Source: Pontiellaceae bacterium B12227
Lineage (GTDB): Bacteria; Verrucomicrobiota; Kiritimatiellia; Kiritimatiellales; Pontiellaceae
DNA: 64,000 nt
NCBI GenBank assembly: GCA_029432775.1
Contig: JAROAZ010000009.1
Span: 62,001-126,000, forward strand
Direction: 5' to 3'
Position numbers and translations under genes: made by a program. Below, one piece after another: positions 1 through 9,418 of this stretch; the stretch's first letter is position 1, and every line of letters begins with the position of its first letter. A model generated the notes under the pieces. That model did no database searches and had not been told where the DNA came from. It saw only the letters and a program-made list of their open reading frames with translations.

Positions 1-838
1 AATCATACGGGCTGATCGCGTTGCTGAAGGCCGCCGCAGTATCAATGGCACTGCGGTTGCTGGTGGCGAGTTTAGTTTGGTAGAGGTTGCCGTATTGTTG
101 CGCCAGGATTGAATCGACTGCATTGGTGATGGAGGCCGTCTCGTTGTATTTGGTCTTCAGCAATACCACGCCGCTTGGGTCGGTGATATAGGGTATGGAA
201 GCGGGTCCGACCTGCATCGTATTGTTTCCCGAAACGGAAATGTTCATGCCCACGGTGCTGTTGAGGTTGGCCTGGGTGAGACAGTCGGCCATACGGCCCG
301 CCCAGCCCTTGGGGCTGGTGCCGCGAATCTGGGGCACCACGGTCTGCCAGTGCACCTGTTCATCCGCGTGGGAAAAAAGTCCGACCGGGAGGGCGGTGCT
401 TTTTGCCTGATATTGCGCCAGGGTTGTGGGTTCAATCAGTGTGCCCACATTACTGACGAATGCGCAGTTCCCTGCATTATACAGTGTTTGGAGGATCGGG
501 AGTTTATGATGGATTCCAAAGCCGCTGGAGTAGGGCTGGGCGGCATCCGAGATGGGAAGCAGCTCTCCGGTGCTGTTCAGTGCCAGACCGGTAGGGTTGG
601 AGGTGGAGTCGTAGAGTCCTCCCCGTACGGTCGTGTATTCGCCATAAGCGGTCGGGTCGGTGGGAACCAGCATGTTGAAAGAATCATTTCCCCCTAGCAG
701 AAACAGACATACGAGCGCCTTGTGATCGGTGAATGATTCGCCGGAAGCGGCGCCTGCCGTCATCTTGAGGGAAAAGAGGGCTGAGCCCATGGCCGCGCTT
801 GCGCCGGCTTGTTGGAAAAATTTGCGTCGTGTATTCAT
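1..838 (-). CDS. DUF1501 family exported protein (partial, C-terminus beyond window)
   Basis: The minus strand opens with ATG at 838 and stays open to the window edge, giving about 279 residues. The N-terminus TRRKFFQQAG followed by a hydrophobic stretch is a twin-arginine signal. The motif CLFLLGGNDSFNM just after it is typical of DUF1501, a sulfatase-like family common in Planctomycetes and other PVC bacteria. The gene starts 9 bp after the stop of the DUF1800 gene, so the two are co-transcribed, as this pair usually is. The biochemical role of DUF1501 is not established. The gene is complete at its 5' end and cut only by the window. Confidence 0.9.
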   Translation of the reverse strand, partial: MNTRRKFFQQAGASAAMGSALFSLKMTAGAASGESFTDHKALVCLFLLGGNDSFNMLVPTDPTAYGEYTTVRGGLYDSTSNPTGLALNSTGELLPISDAAQPYSSGFGIHHKLPILQTLYNAGNCAFVSNVGTLIEPTTLAQYQAKSTALPVGLFSHADEQVHWQTVVPQIRGTSPKGWAGRMADCLTQANLNSTVGMNISVSGNNTMQVGPASIPYITDPSGVVLLKTKYNETASITNAVDSILAQQYGNLYQTKLATSNRSAIDTAAAFSNAISPYD

Positions 839-847
839 GATGTTTCC

Positions 848-2965
848 TCAGTAGAGCACATTGAATTCGGGCAGGAGCGCGAAAAGCCAAAGGGCGCGCT
901 GTACACGTGCTTTTCGTTCGGCTTCTGTTCCGTCGGGCATGGCGTCGATGACCGTTGCAATCGTGGCCCGGTTGACCGGGCTCAGCCTTCCGGCTGTCAG
1001 CAGGAGATCGAGGTGGTCGAGCAGTGCAACGGAGTCAGCTGCCATCGCAGTCTCAACAGTCAGGTCCAGATTGCCCTGACTGTACCACCGCTGCCCGATT
1101 CCGGTTGTTCCATCCTGTTCAATGCCTTCATAGACCAGCCACCAAATGGCGTTGGGCAGGCTTAAGGCGGTGACATCGTTATGGATCTGGAATTCAGGTG
1201 CATGCAGGTTACGGTCAAGAATTTCTCCGATGGGCTGATAGTCGGGGAGATAGAAACTGAATACGGATGGATAGTCATAGGGGGACTGGGCAAAAACCTC
1301 TTCCAGTTTGTGGAACGGAAAGAATCCATAGGTTTGCGAAGAAGTGATTTCAAATGCGCGCGCAAAGTTCATGAGTCGGACAAGCGGTTCACGCAGCTTC
1401 CCATGGGCCGTATCGTTCGCCAGTGCGGTTTCGCGTGCTTCAGGGTGCAGGAGAATTGCTTTGATGACGGCACCCAGGTCGCCGCGCATGCCGGAGCCGG
1501 CTCCGGCATAAGACCCGTCGATAAAGGCCTGAGCCACATCAAAGATATATTGCGGCGAAGGGTTGGAAACGGTGAACCGCTGGATCAGGTTGCGTGCGAT
1601 GAAGGGCGGGGTGTTGGGGTGGTTGTGGAGATGGTCGAGTAAGCCGTCGATATCGGCCCGAACGCCGGCTTCCGTTTCAGGAAACGGACCCTGAGTGCTG
1701 CCGTCGAGCAGGGTCTTTGCTGTAAGGTCGTGCCAGTCTGCCCGTATTGCCGAGGGATCGATATAGTTATCCGCGTTCTCGGTGTTATCCCGCTTGGCCT
1801 GCCGCTTCAGGCCGGTGAAGATTTTTGCAAACTCGGTGATGTTGTCATTATCGTACGTCGGGATCAAATTCCCTCCGGCATCCAGTTTGGGTGTGCCATC
1901 CTGATTTAATTCCCAGAGTCCAATGGTGAAAAGCTGCATGATTTCGCGGGCATAGTTTTCGTCGGGGAACGTTCCTGCGCCGGGATCGGCTTTCTTATTG
2001 CTGTCGAACGTCAGGTAGCGTCCCATATGCGGGCTGTAGGTCACCTCGCCGAGAATGTCGCGGAAATTGCCGAAAGCGTGGCGCACAAAAATATCGTAGT
2101 ATGTCAGCCACCGTTCGGAATAACCCGTCTGGTTCGATCCGTTTTCCCCAACGACCATAATCTGACTCAGCGCCCAGGCCATGCGCTGGCGCAGTTGGTC
2201 ATCGGCCGTAATGGCCATCTGGTACCAGACGATCTTTTTGGTGTTCTCGTTGTCGAACAGCACATCGTTATATTTTCTGCCGACATTAATCGCATCATTG
2301 GTGTCGGCCTTGTAGGGCGAGGACCCGCTGCCATCGTTCCAGTAATAGGTGAGTTGCTGACCTATGGCGGAATTATGGCCTACTTCATAAAGGTGGGCAT
2401 TGGCCGGATTGTTGGTGAAGGCCGGATTACTCCGCTCGCGCCAGAAGGCGCGGTGTGAACGGGTCGGGGATGCGATTTGCGCATCAATCCATTCGAGATA
2501 GTTCGTATAGGGCGGGTTGTTGAGATCCGGGTTTCCAAGGCCTGGAAAATTGGTGATCATGCTGAACGACGGCCCGAAGGTTGCCTGTTGAAGAAAACGG
2601 GATACCGCATTGGAGTTGTTCAGCGAGTGGGTTGTGGAAGAAACGGTGCGGTAGTAGCGGGTCGGTTCGTCGGTTGGGTCGGTCAGGACCTGATTTACGC
2701 TTCCGGTGCTGATCGGCAGGGCATGGGGAAAGGTATTGGCCCAGTCAAAACCATATTCCCGGGCGACGGGTTCCCAGTCCACCAGGTTGGTGGACCATTC
2801 CAACGTTTGCAACTGGTTGGTGGAGGCGGCCTCCGGAAGAATGACTCCGAATAAACCGTTCGAGGTGGTTGTGCCCAGCGAGCTGTCGGCAGTTGCTGTG
2901 GTATTGAAGCCTGATAGCAGGGCACAGCATAGAACAGAAAAAAGCAGTTTGCTTCGGTGACTCAT
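848..2965 (-). CDS. DUF1800 family secreted protein
   Basis: A 705-residue protein with a Sec signal peptide (hydrophobic core LLFSVLCCALLSGF, cleavage near residue 26). A short beta-type module containing LEWSTNLVDWEPV follows and then the DUF1800 region, marked by QRMAWALSQIMVV and PDENYAREIMQLFTIGLW. DUF1800 proteins are usually encoded beside DUF1501 proteins, as here. Their function is unknown; an export or cell-surface role is inferred only from the signals. The ATG at 2965 precedes the signal peptide directly. One copy of the 15-bp dyad lies inside the gene at 2533 and is read as FPGLGN. Confidence 0.9.
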   Translation of the reverse strand: MSHRSKLLFSVLCCALLSGFNTTATADSSLGTTTSNGLFGVILPEAASTNQLQTLEWSTNLVDWEPVAREYGFDWANTFPHALPISTGSVNQVLTDPTDEPTRYYRTVSSTTHSLNNSNAVSRFLQQATFGPSFSMITNFPGLGNPDLNNPPYTNYLEWIDAQIASPTRSHRAFWRERSNPAFTNNPANAHLYEVGHNSAIGQQLTYYWNDGSGSSPYKADTNDAINVGRKYNDVLFDNENTKKIVWYQMAITADDQLRQRMAWALSQIMVVGENGSNQTGYSERWLTYYDIFVRHAFGNFRDILGEVTYSPHMGRYLTFDSNKKADPGAGTFPDENYAREIMQLFTIGLWELNQDGTPKLDAGGNLIPTYDNDNITEFAKIFTGLKRQAKRDNTENADNYIDPSAIRADWHDLTAKTLLDGSTQGPFPETEAGVRADIDGLLDHLHNHPNTPPFIARNLIQRFTVSNPSPQYIFDVAQAFIDGSYAGAGSGMRGDLGAVIKAILLHPEARETALANDTAHGKLREPLVRLMNFARAFEITSSQTYGFFPFHKLEEVFAQSPYDYPSVFSFYLPDYQPIGEILDRNLHAPEFQIHNDVTALSLPNAIWWLVYEGIEQDGTTGIGQRWYSQGNLDLTVETAMAADSVALLDHLDLLLTAGRLSPVNRATIATVIDAMPDGTEAERKARVQRALWLFALLPEFNVLY
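2533..2547. repeat. 15-bp dyad copy, intragenic
   Basis: TTCCAAGGCCTGGAA inside the DUF1800 gene. Confidence 0.8.
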
Positions 2966-3183
2966 TGGTACCTCGCGATTTATGAAATGGGAGACGTTTG
3001 CTGGTAAATAAGTATCTCAGTACCACTAAATTGTCAATTAGATGCTGTTTTCTGTTGTCGTGTTTGTTCCGGTGATTGGAGATGAAAGGGCAATAAAATT
3101 GAGTGTTTGCCAAAGAAGGCCCGGTTGAGCCGTCCTGCGGAGAGGTCCGGGCACAAAAAAATCCAGAGGTCGGAAAAGGAGTT

Positions 3184-3198
3184 TTCCAACCTTTGGAA
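3184..3198. repeat. 15-bp dyad copy, intergenic
   Basis: TTCCAACCTTTGGAA, downstream of the cold-shock gene. Confidence 0.85.
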
Positions 3199-3224
3199 TA
3201 GTTTTTTACTGGGGAAGTGCGGGT

Positions 3225-3440
3225 TTAGTCGAGGGGGGTGACGTTGGTGGCCTGGGGGCCTTTTTGTCCGTTTTCGACTTCAAACTTAACATTCTGGCCT
3301 TCCTGCAGGGAGCGACGGCCTTCCATGTTGATTGCGGTGAAGTGCACAAACACATCATCGCCGGTTTCGCGGGCAATGAATCCAAAGCCCTTTTCATCGT
3401 TGAACCACTTGACTGTGCCGGTTTCGATTTGGTCTGACAT
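3225..3440 (-). CDS. Cold-shock domain protein (CspA family)
   Basis: A 71-residue single cold-shock domain that binds single-stranded RNA or DNA. RNP1 (KGFGFI) and RNP2 (VFVHF) are intact, and the start [12 protein letters not shown] is canonical. The frame is open upstream to 3521, but the ATG at 3440 gives the normal family length and has TTTAGGAG about 12 nt before it, so it is preferred. Members act as RNA chaperones in cold or general stress. Several paralogues per genome are common, so no specific csp letter is assigned. A dyad copy lies 27 bp past the stop. Confidence 0.95.
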   Translation of the reverse strand: MSDQIETGTVKWFNDEKGFGFIARETGDDVFVHFTAINMEGRRSLQEGQNVKFEVENGQKGPQATNVTPLD

Positions 3441-3849
3441 AACTAACTTTACTCCTAAACGGGCTGTTTCCAGCCATTCTTTCTGCTGTGACCAATCCCC
3501 CTTAAAGAACCGGCCGCTCATTACACATCCCCGAAGGGAGGATTATAGATATAATCCACTGCTAAGGCTAAAGTTGAAAAAAAAGAAATGCGAGAACTGT
3601 TTTTGCAAATTTTATTAGGATTCGTGGCGGAAACATAGCTTTTTCCCGCGGGAGGATATGCCTGTTCAGGGGATTTCCAATGCCCGGAAAAAAAGGGGGA
3701 AAAAGTGAAAGATGAGTGAATCGGTATTTAAATACCAATTTAGAGTTGCAACAGGACCAAAGCGGTGCAATAAATCTTCACTAATAAAGACGTGATTAAA
3801 CTGCGCATGTTTTGTAGAATTTAGTTTATTCACCGGGAGGCGCGCGCCG
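3441..3849. other. AT-rich intergenic region between csp and the respiratory operon
   Basis: About 400 bp separate two divergent genes, so it should hold both promoters. No convincing open frame is present. It contains an imperfect copy of the 15-bp dyad (3675-3689, TTCCAATGCCCGGAA) and a long palindrome at 3719-3740, listed separately. No sigma-70 box is clear enough to place. Confidence 0.6.
3719..3740. promoter_or_regulatory. 22-bp near-perfect palindrome upstream of the respiratory operon
   Basis: The core GGTATTTAAATACC (3723-3736) is a perfect 14-bp palindrome. It extends by AAT/ATT arms with one mismatched pair. It lies 110 bp before the first ATG of the cytochrome operon and could be an operator. 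It does not match the FNR/CRP consensus TTGAT-N4-ATCAA. Confidence 0.45.
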
Positions 3850-5637
3850 ATGGCATTTGAGAAGATAAAAGTAGAGCTACCTACAGACGAATATTACGAA
3901 GCCGAGGTTAAGTGCCGGAATTCCTGTCCGGTGAGCACGGATGCGCGCGGATATCTCATGGCCACCGTTGCCGGTAAGTATGAGGAAGCCTACGCGATTT
4001 CCCGTGCAACCAACCCTTTTGCATCGATCTGCGGCAAAGTTTGTGGAGCTCCATGTGAAAAAGGCTGCCGCCGTTCCGATGTGGATGAAGCGGTTGTTAT
4101 TCGTAATATTAAGGGCTTCCTGACCGATAAGCATGGCCCTGAAGCGGGGGACTTGAAAACCCCGTTGACCTATTCGATTGCTCCGGGAGCAGTTGAACCG
4201 ACCCTGAACGGCAAATCAGTCGGTATTATCGGCGGCGGCTGCGCAGGATATACGGCCGCGCACGATCTGGCCCGTCTGGGTTATGCGGTCACCATTTACG
4301 AGCGCTGGGAAAAATCCGGCGGTCAGCTGGTGCAGGGTGTTCCGATTAACCGCCTTTCACGTAAAGTAGTCGCCGATGAACTTGCCTCTATTGAGCTTTT
4401 CGACAACATCGAGGTTAAGAATGGTGTCGATGTCGGCAAAGACATCACCTTTCAGGAGTTGGAAAAGCAGCATGACGCGGTTTACATCGCCGTCGGCCTG
4501 GCCAAAGGGAAGAGCATTCCGATTCCGAATTCGGACCATGAGCACGTCTATCTCGGTCTGGCCTTCCTGTTCGATTTCAATATGCGTGATAAGTGGGACC
4601 TTACCACCACCCGTTCCATCGTGATCGGCGGTGGTGATGTGGCGTTCGATGTAGCCCGTTCGGCGCTTCGTTGCGGTTCCCCCGATGTTCAACTGGCCTG
4701 TTTGGAACGTGAGCACCTGAATGAAATGACCGGTTCCGTAGACGAACGCGAAGGCGGGCGGCGCGAAGGTGTCACCATTAATGATGGTTGGGGGCCGCGT
4801 GAAATCGTCGTTGAAAACGGGAAGATCAAAGGCCTGATTGTCAGCAAGGTCATTCGGGTGTTTGACGAAGATGGAAAATTCTCTCCGCAGCTCGAGGAAG
4901 AAACCCGCCTGATTGAAGGCGATGCGGTATTCATGGCCGTTGGTCAGGGATCGGACCTGGCATTCCTTGAAAAATCCGGCGTCGAGCTTACTCCGCAGGG
5001 ATGGGTGAAAGTAGCGAATGAAGAAACGCTGCAGACTAGCAAACCCAATGTATTTGTGGGCGGCGATATTGCCCACGGTCCGAAACTCTTTATTGATGCG
5101 GTTGCCTCTGGCAGCAAAGCGGCACAGGGCATTCATGCTTTCATTACGGGCGATGCGCCGAAGAGTCTGAAGCGTAAACTCACCTTCACCGATCTTCCGG
5201 ACTATGAAAGAAAGTCGGTTTATGTGGATGATGAGCGCGATGAACGCGAAGAGCTTCCGGTTAAACCCGCTGAAGATCCCGAGTTCAACACCACCGTCGA
5301 ATATCCCGATCTCGATGCCAAGGAGCAGGCCGGCCGCTGTCTCGAATGTCATATTCACCCAACGTTTGAAGGAGATATCTGCATTCTCTGCGGCGGTTGT
5401 GTGGATGTCTGCCCGTCCTATTGTCTGTCGATGAAGACGGTCGACCGCGTAGACGGCGGAGATGATCTGGTTGTATTGGCCGAAAAGGAATTCGGCAGCA
5501 TGGAAGTGGCGGAAGCGGAAGGATCGGTCATGCTGTTCGATCCGCTGAAATGCATCCGCTGCGGAATGTGTGCCCAGAAGTGTCCGACGGGGGCTTGCAA
5601 AATGTCGGTGAACGAATTTGAGGACTGTTTTGCCTAG
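3850..5637 (+). CDS. GltD-like NAD(P)/FAD oxidoreductase with C-terminal 4Fe-4S ferredoxin domains
   Basis: A 595-residue flavoprotein, first gene of the bc/cbb3 operon. Residues about 20-90 form the Cys-rich Fe-S domain of glutamate synthase small subunits (CRNSCPV, CGKVCGAPCEKGC). An FAD Rossmann motif (GIIGGGCAGYTAAHDLA) and an NAD(P) Rossmann motif (IVIGGGDVAFDVARSA) follow. The C-terminus carries CILCGGCVDVCPSYC and CIRCGMCAQKCPTGAC, ligands for 4Fe-4S clusters. No glutamate synthase large subunit is nearby. The position directly before a Rieske/cytochrome b pair suggests it passes electrons between NAD(P)H and the membrane complex, as proposed for NAD(P)-oxidoreductase subunits in some anammox Rieske/b gene clusters. 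That role is inference. A ribosome-binding site, GGGAGG, lies about 10 nt before the ATG. Confidence 0.88.
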   Translation: MAFEKIKVELPTDEYYEAEVKCRNSCPVSTDARGYLMATVAGKYEEAYAISRATNPFASICGKVCGAPCEKGCRRSDVDEAVVIRNIKGFLTDKHGPEAGDLKTPLTYSIAPGAVEPTLNGKSVGIIGGGCAGYTAAHDLARLGYAVTIYERWEKSGGQLVQGVPINRLSRKVVADELASIELFDNIEVKNGVDVGKDITFQELEKQHDAVYIAVGLAKGKSIPIPNSDHEHVYLGLAFLFDFNMRDKWDLTTTRSIVIGGGDVAFDVARSALRCGSPDVQLACLEREHLNEMTGSVDEREGGRREGVTINDGWGPREIVVENGKIKGLIVSKVIRVFDEDGKFSPQLEEETRLIEGDAVFMAVGQGSDLAFLEKSGVELTPQGWVKVANEETLQTSKPNVFVGGDIAHGPKLFIDAVASGSKAAQGIHAFITGDAPKSLKRKLTFTDLPDYERKSVYVDDERDEREELPVKPAEDPEFNTTVEYPDLDAKEQAGRCLECHIHPTFEGDICILCGGCVDVCPSYCLSMKTVDRVDGGDDLVVLAEKEFGSMEVAEAEGSVMLFDPLKCIRCGMCAQKCPTGACKMSVNEFEDCFA

Positions 5638-5646
5638 GACGGAACT

Positions 5647-5826
5647 ATGCTGATACTGACGATTATTCTACTCATCACGACCACGATATTGGGCGGAATC
5701 TTTTTCGTACTGTTTCGCTGGGCGGTGAAGGACGGTCAGTTTGATGATCCGGAAGAAGCAAAATATGTAATTTTCCGAGAAGAGGAACGGCACGCGGGAA
5801 GTGCTATTGACGGAGGAAGAAAATAA
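5647..5826 (+). CDS. ccoS: CcoS, cbb3-type cytochrome oxidase assembly protein
   Basis: A 59-residue protein. It has one N-terminal transmembrane helix ([20 protein letters not shown]) followed by the CcoS signature [13 protein letters not shown]. CcoS is needed for cofactor insertion into cbb3 oxidase. Its stop overlaps the ATG of the Rieske gene by one base (TAATG), so translation is coupled. The position is unusual: ccoS normally sits beside ccoI/ccoH, whereas here it lies between the flavoprotein and the Rieske gene, 7 kb before ccoG and 13 kb before ccoI. Confidence 0.88.
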   Translation: MLILTIILLITTTILGGIFFVLFRWAVKDGQFDDPEEAKYVIFREEERHAGSAIDGGRK

Positions 5827-6299
5827 TGGCGAAAGAGAAAAAAGAAGGTAAGAGCCGGCGCGAGCTGATCACAATAGGATCGGCCTTCGGCTTAATGGGG
5901 CTTGCTGCTGCCGGTACAGGCGGAGCGATTTTTAAATATATGTTCCCGGTGGTTTCCTACGGAACGCCGCAGAAATTTCTCATTCCGGTCGATGATCTTC
6001 CGGACGTAGGCGATGAGCTTGTTTTTGATGATATGAAAGTGGTGGTCCGTCGCCATAGTGAAGAAAAAGTTGCGGCCATTTCGCTGGTCTGCACGCATCT
6101 GGGCTGCACGGTCAACGTGGTTGAAACCGGGTTCCAGTGTCCTTGCCACGGTTCGCAGTATGATTCCGACGGACTGGTGGTCGGCGGACCTGCTCCGAAA
6201 ACCTTGCCTTGGCTGGAAGTGAAAGTTGTACCGGGTGGACAGATCGAAATTGATACGGGCACATCGCTGCCGGAGAATACCTTTTTCGAAGTCGCTTAA
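5826..6299 (+). CDS. Rieske [2Fe-2S] iron-sulfur protein of a bc-type complex
   Basis: A 157-residue protein. The N-terminus [20 protein letters not shown] is a Tat-type signal anchor that would hold the domain at the outer face of the inner membrane. The cluster ligands are clear: C89-T-H91-L-G-C94 and C105-P-C107-H108, followed by GSQYD. The protein would take electrons from quinol at cytochrome b and pass them to cytochrome c. It is followed by the cytochrome b gene after 13 bp. It is the equivalent of PetC or QcrA; the symbol is left blank because naming differs by lineage. Confidence 0.95.
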   Translation: MAKEKKEGKSRRELITIGSAFGLMGLAAAGTGGAIFKYMFPVVSYGTPQKFLIPVDDLPDVGDELVFDDMKVVVRRHSEEKVAAISLVCTHLGCTVNVVETGFQCPCHGSQYDSDGLVVGGPAPKTLPWLEVKVVPGGQIEIDTGTSLPENTFFEVA

Positions 6300-6312
6300 T
6301 TGGGGAAAGTGA

Positions 6313-7656
6313 ATGAATGAACTGATTCAACAGGCGAAAGAATTCGGGAACAAGTTATACTACTCGTTCTTCCGCCATCGTTTCGATAACACGGGTTTGA
6401 CCAAATCCAAGATTATGTTCAGCAACGTGTTGCTGCATATTCAGCCGGTCAAAATTCATAAACGTTCGGTTAAATTTAAAACCACGATGGGGCTCGGGCT
6501 GATTACCTTCTACCTGTTCCTCATCCTGTCGGTGACCGGCATTCTGCTGATGTTCCATTATGTGCCGTCGACCGCCATTGGTCCCGACGGGCTTCCGGAT
6601 GCATACAGCCGCATGCTGAACCTACGTTCCAATGTCTTCTGGGGCGGTTTCCTCCGCAATATGCACCGTTGGGCGGCACACGGCATGGTGGCCTTTGTTG
6701 CGTTGCACATGCTTCGTGTATATCTCGCCGGCGCGCACCGCGGCGGACGGGAGTTCAACTGGGTCATCGGCTGTATTCTCGGCCTGCTGACCGTATTCCT
6801 TTCCTACACCGGCTACCTGCTCCCATGGGACCAGCTGGCCTTCTGGGGGGTAAAAGTCGGAACAGAGATCGCCAAGATTGCTCCCGGCGGCGCACTGATT
6901 CGCGGCATTCTGCTCGGCGATACCGACGTGGGATCAGAAGCACTCATTCGTTTCTACGTGCTCCACGTTGCGGTACTTCCCGCGGTGATGGGCTTCCTGA
7001 TTGCGGTTCACTTCTTCCGCATCCGGAAAGACGGCGGCCTGGCGCGCCCGGCCAACACGCAGAACGAAAAACAGATTCCTGATGAAGAGTTCGGCGAAGT
7101 CAAAAATAACTCCGTATTCAAATCGGCTCGCAGCTATAAGCTGGTTGAAATTGTTAAAGGAAACGAGCCGAAGGTGAACGAAGAGACCGACCAGATGATG
7201 TTTGCCTGGCCGAAGCTCATCACCCGCGAGCTCATCGTACTCATGGGAACCATCGCGTTCCTCAGTCTGATCTCCGTTCTGTTCGATGCTCCGCTCGAAG
7301 GTCCGGCCGATCCGAACCACCCGACGAATCCATCCAAAGCGCCGTGGTACTTCCTTGGTCTGCAGGAACTGGTTTCTTATCATGGCTTCATCGGCGGCAT
7401 TGTGATTCCCGGCATCATGGCCGGCGGCGTCATGTTCCTGCCGTACATCGAGATCTTCCTCGAAACGTTCACCAAGACCTATCGTAAAAACATCCCCGGG
7501 GTCTGGTTTGCGCGTGAGCGTAACCTGGAGAACTCCCTGTTCATCGGAATGTATCTCTTCATGCTGATTCTGATTATTATCGGGGTATACTTCCGAGGCG
7601 AAAACTGGGCCATTGTTTATCCGTGGGTCGAAACCGCTGTAGGGGGAGGGCACTAA
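6313..7656 (+). CDS. Cytochrome b of the bc-type complex (b6 and subunit IV parts fused)
   Basis: A 447-residue integral membrane protein. The N-terminal half carries the two pairs of haem-ligating histidines (NMHRWAAHG with HMLRVY, and YVLHVAVLPAVMGFLIAVHF). The C-terminal half matches subunit IV and has KAPWYFLGLQEL, where the usual PEWY quinol-site motif is replaced by APWY. A hydrophilic linker at about residues 240-300 joins the halves. With the upstream Rieske protein and downstream multihaem cytochrome it should form the quinol:cytochrome c oxidoreductase core. Single-chain b/IV fusions are typical of long cytochrome b proteins outside the b6f group. Confidence 0.94.
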   Translation: MNELIQQAKEFGNKLYYSFFRHRFDNTGLTKSKIMFSNVLLHIQPVKIHKRSVKFKTTMGLGLITFYLFLILSVTGILLMFHYVPSTAIGPDGLPDAYSRMLNLRSNVFWGGFLRNMHRWAAHGMVAFVALHMLRVYLAGAHRGGREFNWVIGCILGLLTVFLSYTGYLLPWDQLAFWGVKVGTEIAKIAPGGALIRGILLGDTDVGSEALIRFYVLHVAVLPAVMGFLIAVHFFRIRKDGGLARPANTQNEKQIPDEEFGEVKNNSVFKSARSYKLVEIVKGNEPKVNEETDQMMFAWPKLITRELIVLMGTIAFLSLISVLFDAPLEGPADPNHPTNPSKAPWYFLGLQELVSYHGFIGGIVIPGIMAGGVMFLPYIEIFLETFTKTYRKNIPGVWFARERNLENSLFIGMYLFMLILIIIGVYFRGENWAIVYPWVETAVGGGH

Positions 7657-7657
7657 A

Positions 7658-9418
7658 ATGATTAAAGACTATCGTACACTCCTCATTCTCGCTTTTGCCG
7701 GCTTCGTATTTTTTGCGATGTCGATGAAGAAGGCTCTCGACCAGGATTATGTAAAGCATCAGAAAGCTTACTACAAAGCGCTCGGCGAAGAATTTCCCGG
7801 CGCTGAAATCAAACAGGTGAATGTCAAGACGCCGAGCGTTGCCATGATCGACCGCTGTCAGTCCTGTCACGTTGGGGCTTCCAATCCGGAAGCCGCTGGA
7901 TTTGACCAGCCGCTCACCGCGCATCCGTCCATCGTTCCCGGCGCGGAAACAGACCCGCACGATTTTGCAAAAATCGGATGTGCCGTCTGTCACGATGGTA
8001 ACGGCCGCGCGTTGGAAGAACACGATGCACACGGTGAGTTCCATGGATGGATCAAGCCGATGCTCGTAGGGCAGAAAGCACAGGCCAGCTGTGTGCGCTG
8101 TCATGCCATGGAAAGCGGCCATCTGGCCGGTGCCGAGCTGTATGAGAAAGGGCGCGAGCTCTTCCTTGAAAAGGCCTGCTGGGGCTGCCACACGATTGCA
8201 GGAATTTCTTCCTCATCGCAGGCTCCCGAGCTGACCGATGCCGGCGGTAAGTTCAACTATGACTATCTGGTTGAGTCGATCGTTCATCCGAAAGCCAACG
8301 ACGAAAATTCAAAAATGCCCGAGTTCGACTGGGTGCACGATGAAGAAACCGTTATGGCGCTGGCCACCTATCTAAAGGGTCAGCAGAAAGCCCGCCTTCG
8401 CTCAGAAGACAGCGCGCCGATCGGCTACATTAAACCGAAGTCGGATCAGGTTCGCATTGAGAAGCCCAGTGTGGCTGCGGGTCGTGCTCTGTTTGCCGGC
8501 GCACCGTTTGAAGGTGCCATTGCCAAGGGCGGCTGCGTGAACTGTCATGCCTTCCGTAACGACGACGGCCAGCTCTCCGGAGGAAACATCGGGCCCGAGC
8601 TGACCTGGACCATGCGCAATCGCGGTGAAGAGTATGTGAAAGAGCATATTGTAAACTCACGGGTACACGCTCCTGACTCCATCATGCCGACCTTCAAGGA
8701 TTATAACGAAGCTGAGCTGGATAGTCTGGTGGCCTTCCTTTCTACCTTCGACTATAAGCTGGACTCCGCTTCCGAAGGGCAGAAATTATACGACGCATAC
8801 TGTGTCTCCTGCCATGGCGAAGATATGGATGGACAGGGGATCGTTTCGGCCATGCTGGATCCTTACCCGCGTGATTTCAGCAAGCATCAGTTTGTAATCT
8901 CCTACGAAGAGCGCTTTAAGGATTCCATTCTGAACGGGGTGGGCGGAACCGCCATGCCGGCCTGGAAGAATGTGCTGGGCGAGAAGGAAGTGGAAACGCT
9001 GGTTGAATTCATCAAGCAGAAATCGCTGGAACAGGCTCCGACAAACTTCAAACGCATGGACGTTGAACTTCCAAAGCCTGGAGATGCTGAGCGTTTGGAT
9101 TATAAAGAAAAAGGTACTGTGATTGAAGCGGGCGATGTGGCCCGTGGAATCAAAGCGTTCCAGGCGAACTGTACTTCGTGTCACGGAAAGCTCGCCAATG
9201 GTAAAGGCCCGAGTGCCTATGCGCTGGAGCATCCGCTGCCGCGTAACCTGATCAATAAGGAATTCCTGAACCAGGCATCCGTCAGCGACGAGCGTCTGTA
9301 TCAGTCGATCCTGCTCGGCGTTGCCGGCACCCCGATGCCGTCGCACGACTTCCTGAAAGATCAAACCATCCTGGACATCATTGCCTTCATCCGGGCAAAC
9401 ACCGAGGAAGCTGAATAA
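7658..9418 (+). CDS. Seven-haem membrane-anchored cytochrome c
   Basis: A 586-residue protein with an N-terminal transmembrane anchor (LLILAFAGFVFFAM). It has seven CxxCH haem-binding motifs: CQSCH, CAVCH, CVRCH, CWGCH, CVNCH, CVSCH and CTSCH. The last two begin cytochrome-c-like domains with MDGQG and NGKG loops. It starts 1 bp after cytochrome b and overlaps ccoN by one base (TAATG). No cytochrome c1 or ccoP gene is present in the operon, so it may replace both and wire the bc complex directly to the oxidase. This is inference from gene order and haem count. Confidence 0.92.
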   Translation: MIKDYRTLLILAFAGFVFFAMSMKKALDQDYVKHQKAYYKALGEEFPGAEIKQVNVKTPSVAMIDRCQSCHVGASNPEAAGFDQPLTAHPSIVPGAETDPHDFAKIGCAVCHDGNGRALEEHDAHGEFHGWIKPMLVGQKAQASCVRCHAMESGHLAGAELYEKGRELFLEKACWGCHTIAGISSSSQAPELTDAGGKFNYDYLVESIVHPKANDENSKMPEFDWVHDEETVMALATYLKGQQKARLRSEDSAPIGYIKPKSDQVRIEKPSVAAGRALFAGAPFEGAIAKGGCVNCHAFRNDDGQLSGGNIGPELTWTMRNRGEEYVKEHIVNSRVHAPDSIMPTFKDYNEAELDSLVAFLSTFDYKLDSASEGQKLYDAYCVSCHGEDMDGQGIVSAMLDPYPRDFSKHQFVISYEERFKDSILNGVGGTAMPAWKNVLGEKEVETLVEFIKQKSLEQAPTNFKRMDVELPKPGDAERLDYKEKGTVIEAGDVARGIKAFQANCTSCHGKLANGKGPSAYALEHPLPRNLINKEFLNQASVSDERLYQSILLGVAGTPMPSHDFLKDQTILDIIAFIRANTEEAE

